Positions 10,620-21,923 of a stretch of 64,000 nt of DNA are shown here, piece after piece. A program made the translations under genes and the position numbers. The notes under the pieces were generated by a model that saw only the letters and a program-made list of their open reading frames with translations, did no database searches and was not told where the DNA came from. Source of the DNA: Arachis hypogaea (taxonomy: Eukaryota; Streptophyta; Magnoliopsida; Fabales; Fabaceae); contig NC_092045.1 in NCBI RefSeq assembly GCF_003086295.3, positions 27,694,022 to 27,758,021 of the forward strand. The letters run 5' to 3'. Position 1 is the stretch's first letter. Every line of letters starts with the position of its first letter.

Positions 10620-11309
10620 AATTATTTTTAATTTAAAATTTAAAAAATAAAATTAATTATATTTTGATATTTGCTATTGTTAATTTGTCAAAATTAGTTT
10701 AAGGAAAACACGATAAGTTTATACTTTTTAATTTTAAAATTGGACTACCAATAATATTTTTTATTGTTATCAGGACTTGGCATGTTTTACTATCAAATAG
10801 AGTTGGGTAATTAGATTTAAGGGTTGACAAATCTAAATGTCAAATTGATAGTTGGTGTCTTCTCATCTTATGTTATCTCACTTGATTCTCCTCCTCTCCG
10901 GAAGTCTTTTCGGTAGTTAAGAGCTCCCCATGGTGGCCCAACAAGTGGTATCAGAGCCGATGGTTAATCAGTCTAGTTTAAGGAGTAGTATTAACCACAT
11001 ATTTACATACTTAATATTGATAATACATTGTAGTATTATAATTAATGCATAACCCCTGTCACATATAACAACCTGAGTTTTTAAAAATTAAATAATGAGT
11101 AATTTACGATTTATTATTTTTGTTAAGAATTTTATTTAAAGAAATATTTTTTAAAAGTAATTAAAATAAATTTTATGATACTTTAAATTTAAAATATATA
11201 AATATTTTTAAATAATTTTTATTATAATGAGATATTTAAAAAAAAGAATTATTATTATTATTAATTTCATCATCATCATCATCATCATCATCATTAGTAA
11301 CTAACTAAC

Positions 11310-12036
11310 CATACATTCGACAAAGAATAAAGACTGGACAAGTCAAACTTTAAATTTGTCGCCGCAAACAAGTTTCCACTCCGATATAGTGGTGCTACCG
11401 CGTCCACCAACCTACTTCCACTCCTCCGGCCGAATCGTGCAGGTGCTCCCAACCACTCCAAAGGCGGCGGCGGTGCATCAGGCTCGCGGTCTGCGTAGAT
11501 CATGACCATGGTGTGGCAGGCCTCCAGCGCCCACACGAGGCTTATGAAGATGAAGTGTCTCAACTGTCATTTTTCAAACTATCATGCTTGCATATCCACC
11601 ATTTGAGTCTCCAACAATTATTCCAATAATAACATATCCGATTTGACCTATGAACGAATACGTAAGCATACGTTTCATGCTTGTTTGGGTAATAGTAATG
11701 AGATTCCCCAATATCATGCTATGAATAGCTAGGATTTCCAGAAGAAGATGCCATTCGTTTGATGAGAAATAAAAAGGAATATCGAAAATTCGGGTGGCTG
11801 AAGCTGAAGCAGCTACTTTCGGAGTAACAGAAAGAAAAACAACGACTGGAGTGGGAGAGTCAGAGTCGAAAAGAGGATTCCTCACTTCTTTCTCTCATTC
11901 AAAACCGTGCATGAGACTTTCAGTACTTTCAGAACATCTCATCGATGCAGAGCTTCTCCATCTCCGCCTTCCTCACTACCGTCGTCACCAGCAACGTACG
12001 AAGCTCGTCGTAGTTGGAAGACGGCGTCGTTACCAT
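11310..12036 (-). pseudogene. OCT4-like: OCT4-like exon 1, copy A5, split by plastid DNA
   Basis: ATG at 12036; the first ~115 bp (12036-11920) and the remainder (11580-11310) are separated by a 339-bp ndhB insert at the GEFGKW position. It keeps the shared TGA and a readable LVWALEACHTMVMIYADRE, with a deletion of about 9 bp in the EPEW loop. Insertion cost only a few exon bases. Confidence 0.8.
11581..11919 (-). pseudogene. ndhB: Nuclear insert of plastid DNA: ndhB intron 3' end and exon 2 start
   Basis: The minus strand encodes [20 protein letters not shown], then [36 protein letters not shown] and DSNGGYASM, matching the start of exon 2 of plastid NAD(P)H dehydrogenase subunit 2. Just upstream is the 3' end of the group II intron (CATGCACGGTTTTGAATGAG). 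A few substitutions against the remembered plastid protein (VVAF to VVVF, TSK to TPK, AILS to AIHS) suggest some time in the nucleus. It lies inside OCT exon-1 copy A5 and has no counterpart in block C. Confidence 0.92.
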
Positions 12037-12324
12037 TTCAAACCCTCTTAGCACAGATGTATGAAATTTGTGTTAATTAGCCAGTGTGTGGGTAAGAAAA
12101 GGAGAGACAGAGAGATTAGAGAGTGATTGGGTTATTTATAATTTCAGAGGACGCCATTTAAAAGAAGTTTCTGAATGTCTCTGAAGGAAGTGCTTCACGT
12201 GGAGGTTTTTAATTGTAAAACTAAAAAGTGTTGATTTGGTATATTTTTAATTTGACTTAGTTTTATTTTTAATTGTATTTTATGTATTGAATTGGATAAC
12301 AAACTTTAAGGTTTTATGGTCCAA

Positions 12325-15300
12325 ATACATGCATATACTCAAATTTTAAATAAAATACTCTGCATAGTCAATAATAATTTAGAAATGAGACAAAATATTT
12401 TATTCCATACAAAACAATTAAGAAATATATTTTATTCTATGCAAAACAATTTAAAAAAAATAGCTTAAAAATGTTAGGAGTACTATAAAAATTTATAATG
12501 TTCTAATGACTTTGGTAAATACATGCATGTACTCAAATTTTAAATAAAATACTCTACATAGTTAATAATAATTTAGAAATAAAAGAAAATATTTATTCCA
12601 TACAAAACAATTAAAAAATATATTTTATTCTATGTAAAACAATTTAAAAAAATGGCTTAAAAAATGTTAGGAGTACTATAAAAATTTGTAATGTTCTAAT
12701 GACTTAGGTAAATACATGCATGTACTCAAATTTTAAATAAAATACTCTACATAGTCAATAATAATTTAGAAATGAAAGAAAATATTTTATTCCATACAAA
12801 ATAATTAAAAAATATATTTTATTCTATGCAAAATAATTTAAAAAAATGGCTTAAAAAATGTTAGGAGTACTATAAAAATTTGTAATATTCTAATGAATTA
12901 GGTAAATACATGTATGTACTCAAATTTTAAATAAAATACTCTACGTAGTCAACAATAATTCGGAAATGAAAGAAAATATTTTATTCCATACAAAACAATT
13001 AAAAAATATATTTTATTCTATGCAAAACAATTTTTAAAAAATGAATTAAAAATGTTAGGAGTACTATAAAAATTTGTAATCTTCTAATGACTTAGGTAAA
13101 TATATGCATGTATTCAAATTTTAAATAAAATACTCTACATAGTCAATAATAATTTAGAAATGAAAGAAAATATTTTATTCCATACGAAACAATTAAAAAA
13201 TATATTTTATTCTATGCAAAATAATTTTAAAAAATGGCTTAAAAAATGTTAGGATTATTATAAAAATTTGTAATGTTTTAATGACTTAGGTAAATACATG
13301 TATGAACTCCAATTTTAAATAAAATACTCTACGTAGTCAATAATAATTTAGAAATGACAGAAAATATTTTATTCCATACAAAACAATTAAAAAATATATT
13401 TTATTCAATGGAAAATAATTAAAAAAATAGTTAAAAAAATGTTAGAAGTACTATAAAAATTTGTAATGTTCTAATGACTTAAGTACATGCATGTTTTCAA
13501 ATTTTAAATAAAATACTTTACATAGTCAATAATAATTTATAAATGAAAGAAAAAATTTTATTTCATACAAAATAATAAAAAATATATTTTATTCTATGCA
13601 AAACAATATAAAAGAAAAATGAGTTAAAAAATGTTAGGAGTATTATAAAAATTTGTAATGTTCTAATGACTTAGGTAAATACATGCATGTACTTAAATTT
13701 TAAATAAAATACTCTACACAGTCAATAATAATTTAGAAATGAAAGAAAATATTTTATTCCATACAAAAAAAATTAAAAAATATTTTTTATTCTATGCAAA
13801 ACAATTTAAAAAAAATGGCTTAAAAAATGTTAGGAGTATTATAAAAATTTGTAATGTTCTAATGACTTAGGTAAATACATGCATGTACTCAAAGTTTAAA
13901 TAAAATACTCTACATAGTCAACAATAATTTAGAAATGAAAGAAAATATTTTTATTCATACAAAACAACAAAAAATATATTTTATTCTATGTAAAACAATA
14001 TAAAAGAAAAATGGCATAAAAAATGTTAAGAGTACTATAAAGATTTGTAATGTTCTAATGACTTAGGTAAATACATGCATGTACTCAAATTTTAAATAAA
14101 ATACTCTACATAGTCAATAATAATTTAGAAATGAAAGAAAATATTTTATTCCATACAAAATAATTAAAAAATATATTTTATTCTATGCAAAATAATTTAA
14201 AAAAATGGCTTAAAAAATGTTAGGAGTACTATAAAAATTTGTAATATTCTAATGAATTAGGTAAATACATGTATGTACTCAAATTTTAAATAAAATACTC
14301 TACATAGTCAACAATAATTTAGAAATGAAAGAAAATATTTTATTCCATACAAAAAAATTAAAAAATATATTTTATTCTATGCAAAATAATTTTAAAAAAT
14401 GGCTTAAAAAATGTTAGGATTATTATAAAAATTTGTAATGTTCTAATGACTTAGGTAAATACATGTATGAACTCCAATTTTAAATAAAATACTCTACGTA
14501 GTCAATAATAATTTAGAAATGACAGAAAATATTTTATTCCATACAAAACAATTAAAAAATATATTTTATTCAATGGAAAATAATTAAAAAAATAGTTAAA
14601 AAAATGTTAGAAGTACTATAAAAATTTGTAATGTTCTAATGACTTAAGTACATGCATGTTTTCAAATTTTAAATAAAATACTTTACATAGTCAATAATAA
14701 TTTATAAATGAAAGAAAAAATTTTATTTCATACAAAATAATAAAAAATATATTTTATTCTATGCTAAACAATATAAAAGAAAAATGAGTTAAAAAATGTT
14801 AGGAGTATTATAAAAATTTGTAATGTTCTAATGACTTAGGTAAATACATGCATGTACTTAAATTTTAAATAAAATACTCTACACAGTCAATAATAATTTA
14901 GAAATGAAAGAAAATATTTTATTCCATACAAAAAAATTAAAAAATATTTTTTATTCTATGCAAAACAATTTAAAAAAAATGGCTTAAAAAATGTTAGGAG
15001 TATTATAAAAATTTGTAATGTTCTAATGACTTAGGTAAATACATGCATGTACTCAAATTTTAAATAAAATACTCTACATAGTCAACAATAATTTAGAAAT
15101 GAAAGAAAATATTTTTATTCATACAAAACAACACAAAATATATTTTATTCTATGTAAAACAATATAAAAGAAAAATGGCATAAAAAATGTTAAGAGTACT
15201 ATAAAGATTTGTAATGTTCTAATGACTTAGGTAAATACATGTATGTACTCAAATTTTAAATAAAATACTCTACATAGTCAATAATAATTTAGAAATGAAA

Positions 15301-18300
15301 GAAAATATTTTATTCCATACAAAATAATTAAAAAATATATTTTATTCTATGCAAAATAATTTAAAAAAATGGCTTAAAAAATGTTAGGAGTACTATAAAA
15401 ATTTGTAATATTCTAATGAATTAGGTAAATACATGTATGTACTCAAATTTTAAATAAAATACTCTACATAGTCAACAATAATTTAGAAATGAAAGAAAAT
15501 ATTTTATTCCATACAAAACAATTAAAAAATATATTTTATTCTATGCAAAATAATTTTAAAAAATGGCTTAAAAAATGTTAGGATTATTATAAAAATTTGT
15601 AATGTTCTAATGACTTAGGTAAATACATGTATGAACTCCAATTTTAAATAAAATACTCTACGTAGTCAATAATAATTTAGAAATGACAGAAAATATTTTA
15701 TTCCATACAAAACAATTAAAAAATATATTTTATTCCATGGAAAATAATTAAAAAAATAGTTAAAAAAATGTTAGAAGTACTATAAAAATTTGTAATGTTC
15801 TAATGACTTAAGTACATGCATGTTTTCAAATTTTAAATAAAATACTTTACATAGTCAATAACAATTTATAAATGAAAGAAAAAATTTTATTTCATACAAA
15901 ATAATAAAAAATATATTTTATTCTATGCAAAACAATATAAAAGAAAAATGAGTTAAAAAATGTTAGGAGTATTATAAAAATTTGTAATGTTCTAATGACT
16001 TAGGTAAATACATGCATGTACTTAAATTTTAAATAAAATACTCTACACAGTCAATAATAATTTAGAAATAAATGAAAATATTTTATTCCATACAAAAAAA
16101 ATTAAAAAATATTTTTTATTCTATGCAAAACAATTTAAAAAAAAATGGCTTAAAAAATGTTAGAAGTATTATAAAAATTTGTAATGTTCTAATGACTTAG
16201 GTAAATACATGCATGTACTCAAATTTTAAATAAAATACTCTACATAGTCAACAATAATTTAGAAATGAAAGAAAATATTTTTATTCATACAAAACAACAA
16301 AAAATATATTTTATTCTATGTAAAACAATATAAAAGAAAAATGGCATAAAAAATGTTAAGAGTACTATAAAGATTTGTAATGTTCTAATGACTTAGGTAA
16401 ATACATGCATGTACTCAAATTTTAAATAAAATACTCTACATAGTCAATAATAATTTAGAAATGAAAGAAAATATTTTATTCCATACAAAATAATTAAAAA
16501 ATATATTTTATTCTATGCAAAATAATTTAAAAAAATGGCTTAAAAAATGTTAGGAGTACTATAAAAATTTGTAATATTCTAATGAATTAGGTAAATACAT
16601 GTATGTACTCAAATTTTAAATAAAATACTCTACATAGTCAACAATAATTTAGAAATGAAAGAAAATATTTTATTCCATATAAAACAATTAAAAAATATAT
16701 TTTATTCTATGCAAAACAATTTTTAAAAAATGAATTAAGAATGTTAGGAGTACCATAAAAATTTGTAATCTTCTAATGACTTAGGTAAATATATGCATGT
16801 ATTCAAATTTTAAATAAAATATTCTACATAGTCAATAATAATTTAGAAATGAAAAAAATATTTTATTCCATACGAAACAATTAAAAAATATATTTTATTC
16901 TATGCAAAATAATTTTAAAAAATGGGTTAAAAAATGTTAGGAGTATTATAAAAATTTGTAATGTTCTAATGACTTAGGTAAATACATGTATGAACTCAAA
17001 TTTTAAATAAAATACTCTACATAGTCAATAATAATTTAGAAATGATAGAAAATATTTTATTCCATACAAAACAATTAAAAAATATATTTTATTCAATGGA
17101 AAATAATTAAAAAAATAGTTAAAAAAATGTTAGAAGTACTATAAAAATTTGTAATGTTCTAATGACTTAGGTGAATACATGCATGTTTTCAAATTTTAAA
17201 TAAAATACTTTACATAGTCAATAATAATTTATAAATGAAAGAAAAAATTATTTCATACAAAATAATAAAAAATATATTTTATTCTATGCAAAACAATATA
17301 AAAGAAAAATGAGTTAAAAAATGTTAGGAGTATTATAAAAATTTGTAATGTTCTAATGATTTAGGTAAAAACATGCATGTACTTAAATTTTAAATAAAAT
17401 ACTCTACACAGTCAATAATAATTTAGAAATAAAAGAAAATATTTTATTCCATACAAAAAAAATTAAGAAATATTTTTTATTCTATGCAAAATAATTAAAA
17501 AAAATGGCTTAAAAAATGTTAGGAGTATTATAAAAATTTGTAATGTTCTAATGACTTAGGTAAATACATGCATGTACTCAAATTTTAAATAAAATACTCT
17601 ACATAGTCAACAATAATTTAGAAATGAAAGAAAATATTTTTATTCATACAAAACAACAAAAAATATATTTTATTCTATGTAAAACAATATAAAAGAAAAA
17701 TGGCATAAAAAATGTTAAGAGTACTATAAAGATTTGTAATGTTCTAATGACTTAGGTAAATACATGCATGTACTCAAATTTTAAATAAAATACTCTACAT
17801 AGTCAATAATAATTTAGAAATGAAAGAAAATATTTTATTCCATACAAAATAATTAAAAAATATATTTTATTCTATGCAAAATAATTTAAAAAAATGGCTT
17901 AAAAAATGTTAGGAGTACTATAAAAATTTGTAATATTCTAATGAATTAGGTAAATACATGTATGTACTCAAATTTTAAATAAAATACTCTACATAGTCAA
18001 CAATAATTTAGAAATGAAAGAAAATATTTTATTCCATATAAAACAATTAAAAAATATATTTTATTCTATGCAAAACAATTTTTAAAAAATGAATTAAGAA
18101 TGTTAGGAGTACCATAAAAATTTGTAATCTTCTAATGACTTAGGTAAATATATGCATGTATTCAAATTTTAAATAAAATATTCTACATAGTCAATAATAA
18201 TTTAGAAATGAAAAAAATATTTTATTCCATACGAAACAATTAAAAAATATATTTTATTCTATGCAAAATAATTTTAAAAAATGGGTTAAAAAATGTTAGG

Positions 18301-19202
18301 AGTATTATAAAAATTTGTAATGTTCTAATGACTTAGGTAAATACATGTATGAACTCAAATTTTAAATAAAATACTCTACATAGTCAATAATAATTTAGAA
18401 ATGATAGAAAATATTTTATTCCATACAAAACAATTAAAAAATATATTTTATTCAATGGAAAATAATTAAAAAAATAGTTAAAAAAATGTTAGAAGTACTA
18501 TAAAAATTTGTAATGTTCTAATGACTTAGGTGAATACATGCATGTTTTCAAATTTTAAATAAAATACTTTACATAGTCAATAATAATTTATAAATGAAAG
18601 AAAAAATTATTTCATACAAAATAATAAAAAATATATTTTATTCTATGCAAAACAATATAAAAGAAAAATGAGTTAAAAAATGTTATGAGTATTATAAAAA
18701 TTTGTAATGTTCTAATCACTTAGGTAAATACATGCATGTACTTAAATTTTGAATAAAATACTCTACACAGTCAATAATAATTTAGAAATGAAAGAAAATA
18801 TTTTATTCCATACAAAAAAAATTAAAAAATATTTTTTATTCTATGCAAAACAATTTTAAAAAAAAGGCTTAAAAAATGTTAGGAGTATTATAAAAATTTG
18901 TAATGTTCTAATGACTTAGGTAAATACATGCATGTAATCAAATTTTAAATAAAATACTCTATATAGTCAACAATAATTTAGAAATGAAAGAAAATATTTT
19001 TATTCATACAAAACAACTAAAAAATATATTTTATTCTATGTAAAACAATATAAAAGAAAAATGGCTTAAAAAATGTTAAGAGTACTATAAAGATTTGTAA
19101 TGTTCTAATGACTTAGGTAAATACATGCATGTACTCAAATTTTAAATAAAATACTCTACATAGTCAATAATAATTTAGAAATAAAAGAAAATATTTTATT
19201 TT
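12325..19202 (+). repeat. Satellite array, ~194-bp monomer, higher-order repeats
   Basis: About 35 monomers; the phase marker ATACATGCATG or a variant recurs at 12327, 12521, 12714, 12908, 13102, 13296, 13485, 13681, 13877, 14073 and so on (spacings 189-196). Monomers contain ACTCAAATTTTAAATAAAAT, TAGTCAATAATAATTTAGAAA and GTTCTAATGACTTAGG. A distinctive monomer (ATGTATGAACTC) recurs at 13296, 14461, 15625, 16984 and 18343: two 6-monomer periods (~1165 bp) then two 7-monomer periods (~1359 bp). No coding content. Confidence 0.95.
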
Positions 19203-19320
19203 ATGCATGTATTTACCTAAGTCATTAGAACATTAAAATTTTTTGTAGTACTCCTAACATTTTTTAAGCAATTTTTTTAAAATTATTTTGTATAGAATAA
19301 AATATATTTTGTAGTATAAT
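19203..19320 (-). repeat. Inverted partial satellite monomer at array end
   Basis: ATGCATGTATTTACCTAAGT and the following GTCATTAGAACATT and GTACTCCTAACA are the reverse complement of the satellite monomer, so the array ends in a foldback. The same foldback is at 48264-48380 in block C. Confidence 0.85.
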
Positions 19321-19490
19321 TTAAATAAATTTATTTAAAAAATTTATTAAAAAATATTCATGAGCTATTAAAAATGGACAAAAGAGTATTGTATGAAATT
19401 TGAATTGATAGCTCATTAATATTTTAAAGAAGTCTCGTAAATTAATATTTTGTTAGCTTTTTTTAATGTATGAAATAATATATATATATA
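19321..19490. other. AT-rich spacer
   Basis: No gene seen. GAGCTATT at 19352 and GATAGCTC at 19410 are near inverse copies around a short loop. Confidence 0.4.
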
Positions 19491-19499
19491 TTTTTTAAC

Positions 19500-19700
19500 A
19501 GCATAATTCGAATCTGTCAAATTCGAATTACTTGAAACGCATGCGTGGGTGTAGTTCGAATCACCCTGATTCGAATTACTGTGTGTGTAATTCGAATCAG
19601 AGTGATTTGAATTAGTGTGTGTGCATGTGTGTATAATTCGAATCAAGGTGATTCGAATTATATGTAAATGGAGTTCGAATTGAGCTGATTCGAACTACAT
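19500..19700. repeat. Cluster of TTCGAA-type palindromes
   Basis: ATTCGAAT or GTTCGAAT/ATTCGAAC occurs about ten times in 200 bp, usually as pairs such as AATTCGAATCA...TGATTCGAATT that can pair with each other. Repeated at 48558-48760 in block C with a few base changes. Function unknown; similar short TTCGAA repeats are, as I recall, common in peanut. Confidence 0.7.
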
Positions 19701-19739
19701 ATAAACGTGCATTGGTTGATTCATGAACCAGATTTTAGT

Positions 19740-20199
19740 TTGGCGAATTTGTGTAAAATTTTCCTCACTATGGCTTAATTAAGTGATTTGCCCAATAAAA
19801 TATGAACAATACTAAATCAGAATTTATTATTTTAACTATCGGTTTTGGTCATTAATTTAATTCTTTTAGTTTAATAATTTAATAAGAGGGATGCTCTCAC
19901 AAAGTTAGAAAAAACGTCTTTTTATAAAGACGCCTACGTGTCGTCATATAATTGGACGTTTTTAGTGAACCGATTTTTTATAAATTTTTTAATTAACCAA
20001 AATAAAACCAATTTCAATATTTTAAAATCCGGTCAGACCGATCGGTTTAACCGGTTCAATCAAAAACCGACTTAAAAAATGGTCGGATCCACTTTCCAAA
20101 CCCACCCTTTCCCCCTTTCACCCACCCATTTCCCCCCAGCACCCACCCCACCCCCAATACATGAATCATATATCACTATCACCTGAAGTTTGAACCCAT
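19740..20199. other. Non-coding region upstream of GC-rich leader
   Basis: Contains GGGATGCTCTCACAAAG followed by a small hairpin (AACGTCTTTTTATAAAGACG) and an ACCGGTTTAACCGGTT-like palindromic stretch (20020-20070). The GGG-type start could be the end of a Mutator-like element, but I found no matching opposite end. Confidence 0.35.
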
Positions 20200-20428
20200 A
20201 GCACCTTCCCAACTCACCCTACCAAAACCCTAAGTTCTCCCTGCAACGGGTCTGCCGCGGTGCCGCCGCCGTCCGTGCTGTTGGCGCCTCTGCTTCCTCT
20301 ATCGTAGTTCGGCATCCTCCTTCCCCCTATCGCCGTCCTCTCTGGATTCTCTCGAACTTGGAGCAGCTCGCCGCTGTGTCACCACTCGCTGTCGTCTCGC
20401 CGGGCGCCGTCCATGTCGCCGTCGAAGG
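20200..20428 (+). promoter_or_regulatory. GC-rich 5'-leader exon, duplicate of FRS-gene leader (inferred)
   Basis: An abrupt change to GC- and CT-rich text with AAAACCCTAA, several CCGCCG runs, a short ATGTCGCCGTCGAAG and then GTTAGTGG, a good splice donor. It reads like a plant 5' UTR exon plus intron start. The block C copy (49263-49484) lies upstream of the FRS coding region at 54083; a 66-bp intron segment next to this leader (20612-20677) recurs just before that coding region (53898-53963), which is why I link the two. Confidence 0.5.
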
Positions 20429-20669
20429 TTAGTGGCACTGTCTTCACTTCTTCGGTTCTTCTCTTCCTTTTATGTCCTGTTGTTGATTTTTGAATGTGAA
20501 ACTGTGACTGGGTTAATAGAAAATCAAATAATTGATTTTGTGCTGTTGCTCTTTTTTTAATTCCTGAAGCTTTTGTTGAAATTTTCTTGCTGCTGCTAAA
20601 AATAGAAATCAAATCATTACTGAAATTTCTGTTTAGCTTTATTGATTTAAGGTTTAGTGTGATTAGGGA

Positions 20670-20930
20670 TTACTTGTTACTGATTTGTGACGATTGTTGC
20701 TGAATGCTAAAAATGGAAATCAAATCAAGTGTTGTTTTCCTGAATCTCTTGGTCTCAGTTTGTATGTCCATGAAGGGCTTCTTCTCTATGTTTTCCTTTT
20801 CGCATTCCAACATCCTTTGCCTCCTCACCGTCGCTATCGCTGCCACCTTGTCCTTTGGTTCTTGGTGTTTCGCCTCTTCCTGCACGAAACCTCTGTATAA
20901 GTTAGGAATGTTCTGCAGTGTGGACTCCAA
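20670..20930 (-). CDS. Short conserved ORF of unknown origin (86 aa), block A
   Basis: Starts MESTLQNIPNLYRGFVQEEA, is rich in charged residues (KDKVAAIATVRRQR) and ends SSQISNK. The block C copy (49750-50010) keeps the frame with 3 changes in 86. No domain recognised. It could be an exon or a captured gene fragment; the opposite strand is open too (20704-20937), so coding status is doubtful. Confidence 0.25.
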   Translation of the reverse strand: MESTLQNIPNLYRGFVQEEAKHQEPKDKVAAIATVRRQRMLECEKENIEKKPFMDIQTETKRFRKTTLDLISIFSIQQQSSQISNK

Positions 20931-21633
20931 ATTTTAACTTTGTAGGGAGTACAAGGCTGTCCAAAAGATTTTACTCAGGGACCACTTATTCAAAACGCAG
21001 TTGAAGCATAAAAAAGTAAATAACTAAACAAAGCATGAAGCAAAGATCATAATAAACCACACTCAAAAGCCTTCAAATATAGGAAAAAAAAACAACATAG
21101 GAAAAAGAAAATCTATGAATAAACTATAACAACCAAGTCTTGTCCAGTAGATGTCTAGATGAGTCAGTTATGGCCTGATTTGATAAAACTTTAACTTTTC
21201 AAGATTTGTATTAGCTATGTTTGGTAAATTAAAATAAAAGTAACTTTTAATATGCATAAGCTACAAAAAAATACATTTGATAAAATTACTTTACCATTAG
21301 TGAGTACTAATACTCGCAATGCAACGGTAATTATAATCACTATATCACAAATTTTCACCACTAGTTTCTATCAAGAAAAAAAAAGGGACAAAACACTTAA
21401 AAATGGATTAATGAAAATATACATGTGTAACTCAAACCTATTGAGTTATGTTAAGACGACATAACCTTTTTAAACTCATCTTTAACTCCTTATTCATTCA
21501 CTAAAGGATGGATGAAGAGTGAACCCACCATCAAAGCAAGTTCCACACTCTATCTTATGATGATGTAGTGATGAGTCAAAGTATGAGTTTTTAAAAATTG
21601 TCACCCCAACATTTATCGTAAATAAAATACTAC
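20931..21633. other. Intergenic, no gene recognised (block A)
   Basis: AT-rich; matches 50011-50712 in block C. Only short open frames. Confidence 0.5.
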
Positions 21634-21923
21634 TTAACCTTGAGGATTACGATTTCTATCTTCAATTTTTTCCAGCACAAAGATATTACCCTTGTTGTCC
21701 CTTCCAATCCTCATGGTGTCATCAACATATCTATGAGAAAGATTGAAATAAGAAACAACAAGAATTTTCATCAATGATAGAATAAAAGACAGAGAAAAAC
21801 AGCAAGTTTCACAGCCCTTTAGTTTGTCCATGATATGATCTTAGGATACGTGATTTCCAACCATCCCTCTGGATTGAAGATGCCCAATAGAAGATTATAG
21901 TTTTTCCGGAATACATGCATCAA
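21634..21923 (-). pseudogene. FBN7-like: Fibrillin-7-like, last two exons only (truncated by duplication breakpoint)
   Basis: Exon 21850-21923 encodes [20 protein letters not shown] and WLEIT, bounded by CACAG and GTATCC. Exon 21634-21730 encodes YVDDTMRIGRDNKGNIFVLE and a short tail to TAA. This is the C-terminal half of the PAP/fibrillin domain, a plastid lipocalin-like fold; family members bind lipids in plastoglobules or thylakoids. The preceding exons are missing because block A stops at 22024, in the upstream intron. Compare the fuller copy at 50713-53560. Confidence 0.85.

Larger units (their letters stand above)
4743..12320. repeat. Tandem array of ~1.54-kb exon-1 units, block A (5 units)
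   Basis: Unit starts, marked by TTGGTGTCTTCTCATC or a variant, fall at 6241, 7777, 9311 and 10853 (spacings 1536, 1534, 1542), with a first unit before 6241. Each holds, in plus-strand order: the 3' end of a TRIM LTR with primer site and a little internal sequence, an AT-rich stretch with an (ATT)n microsatellite, antisense OCT exon 1 with its leader and promoter, a two-part tRNA-like SINE (absent from unit 5) and an AT-rich tail. Unit 5 passes into the satellite at ~12320. Confidence 0.88.

Noticed and set aside
11574..11885. Functional nuclear ndhB-like gene
   Set aside because: Only part of exon 2 and intron tail are present, with substitutions; it is a plastid DNA insert.
12325..19202. 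CRISPR-like regular repeat array
   Set aside because: Repeats are contiguous ~194-bp monomers without spacers in plant DNA; this is a satellite.
19740..19960. Mutator-like element starting at GGGATGCTCTCAC
   Set aside because: No inverted partner or target duplication found in either A or C.
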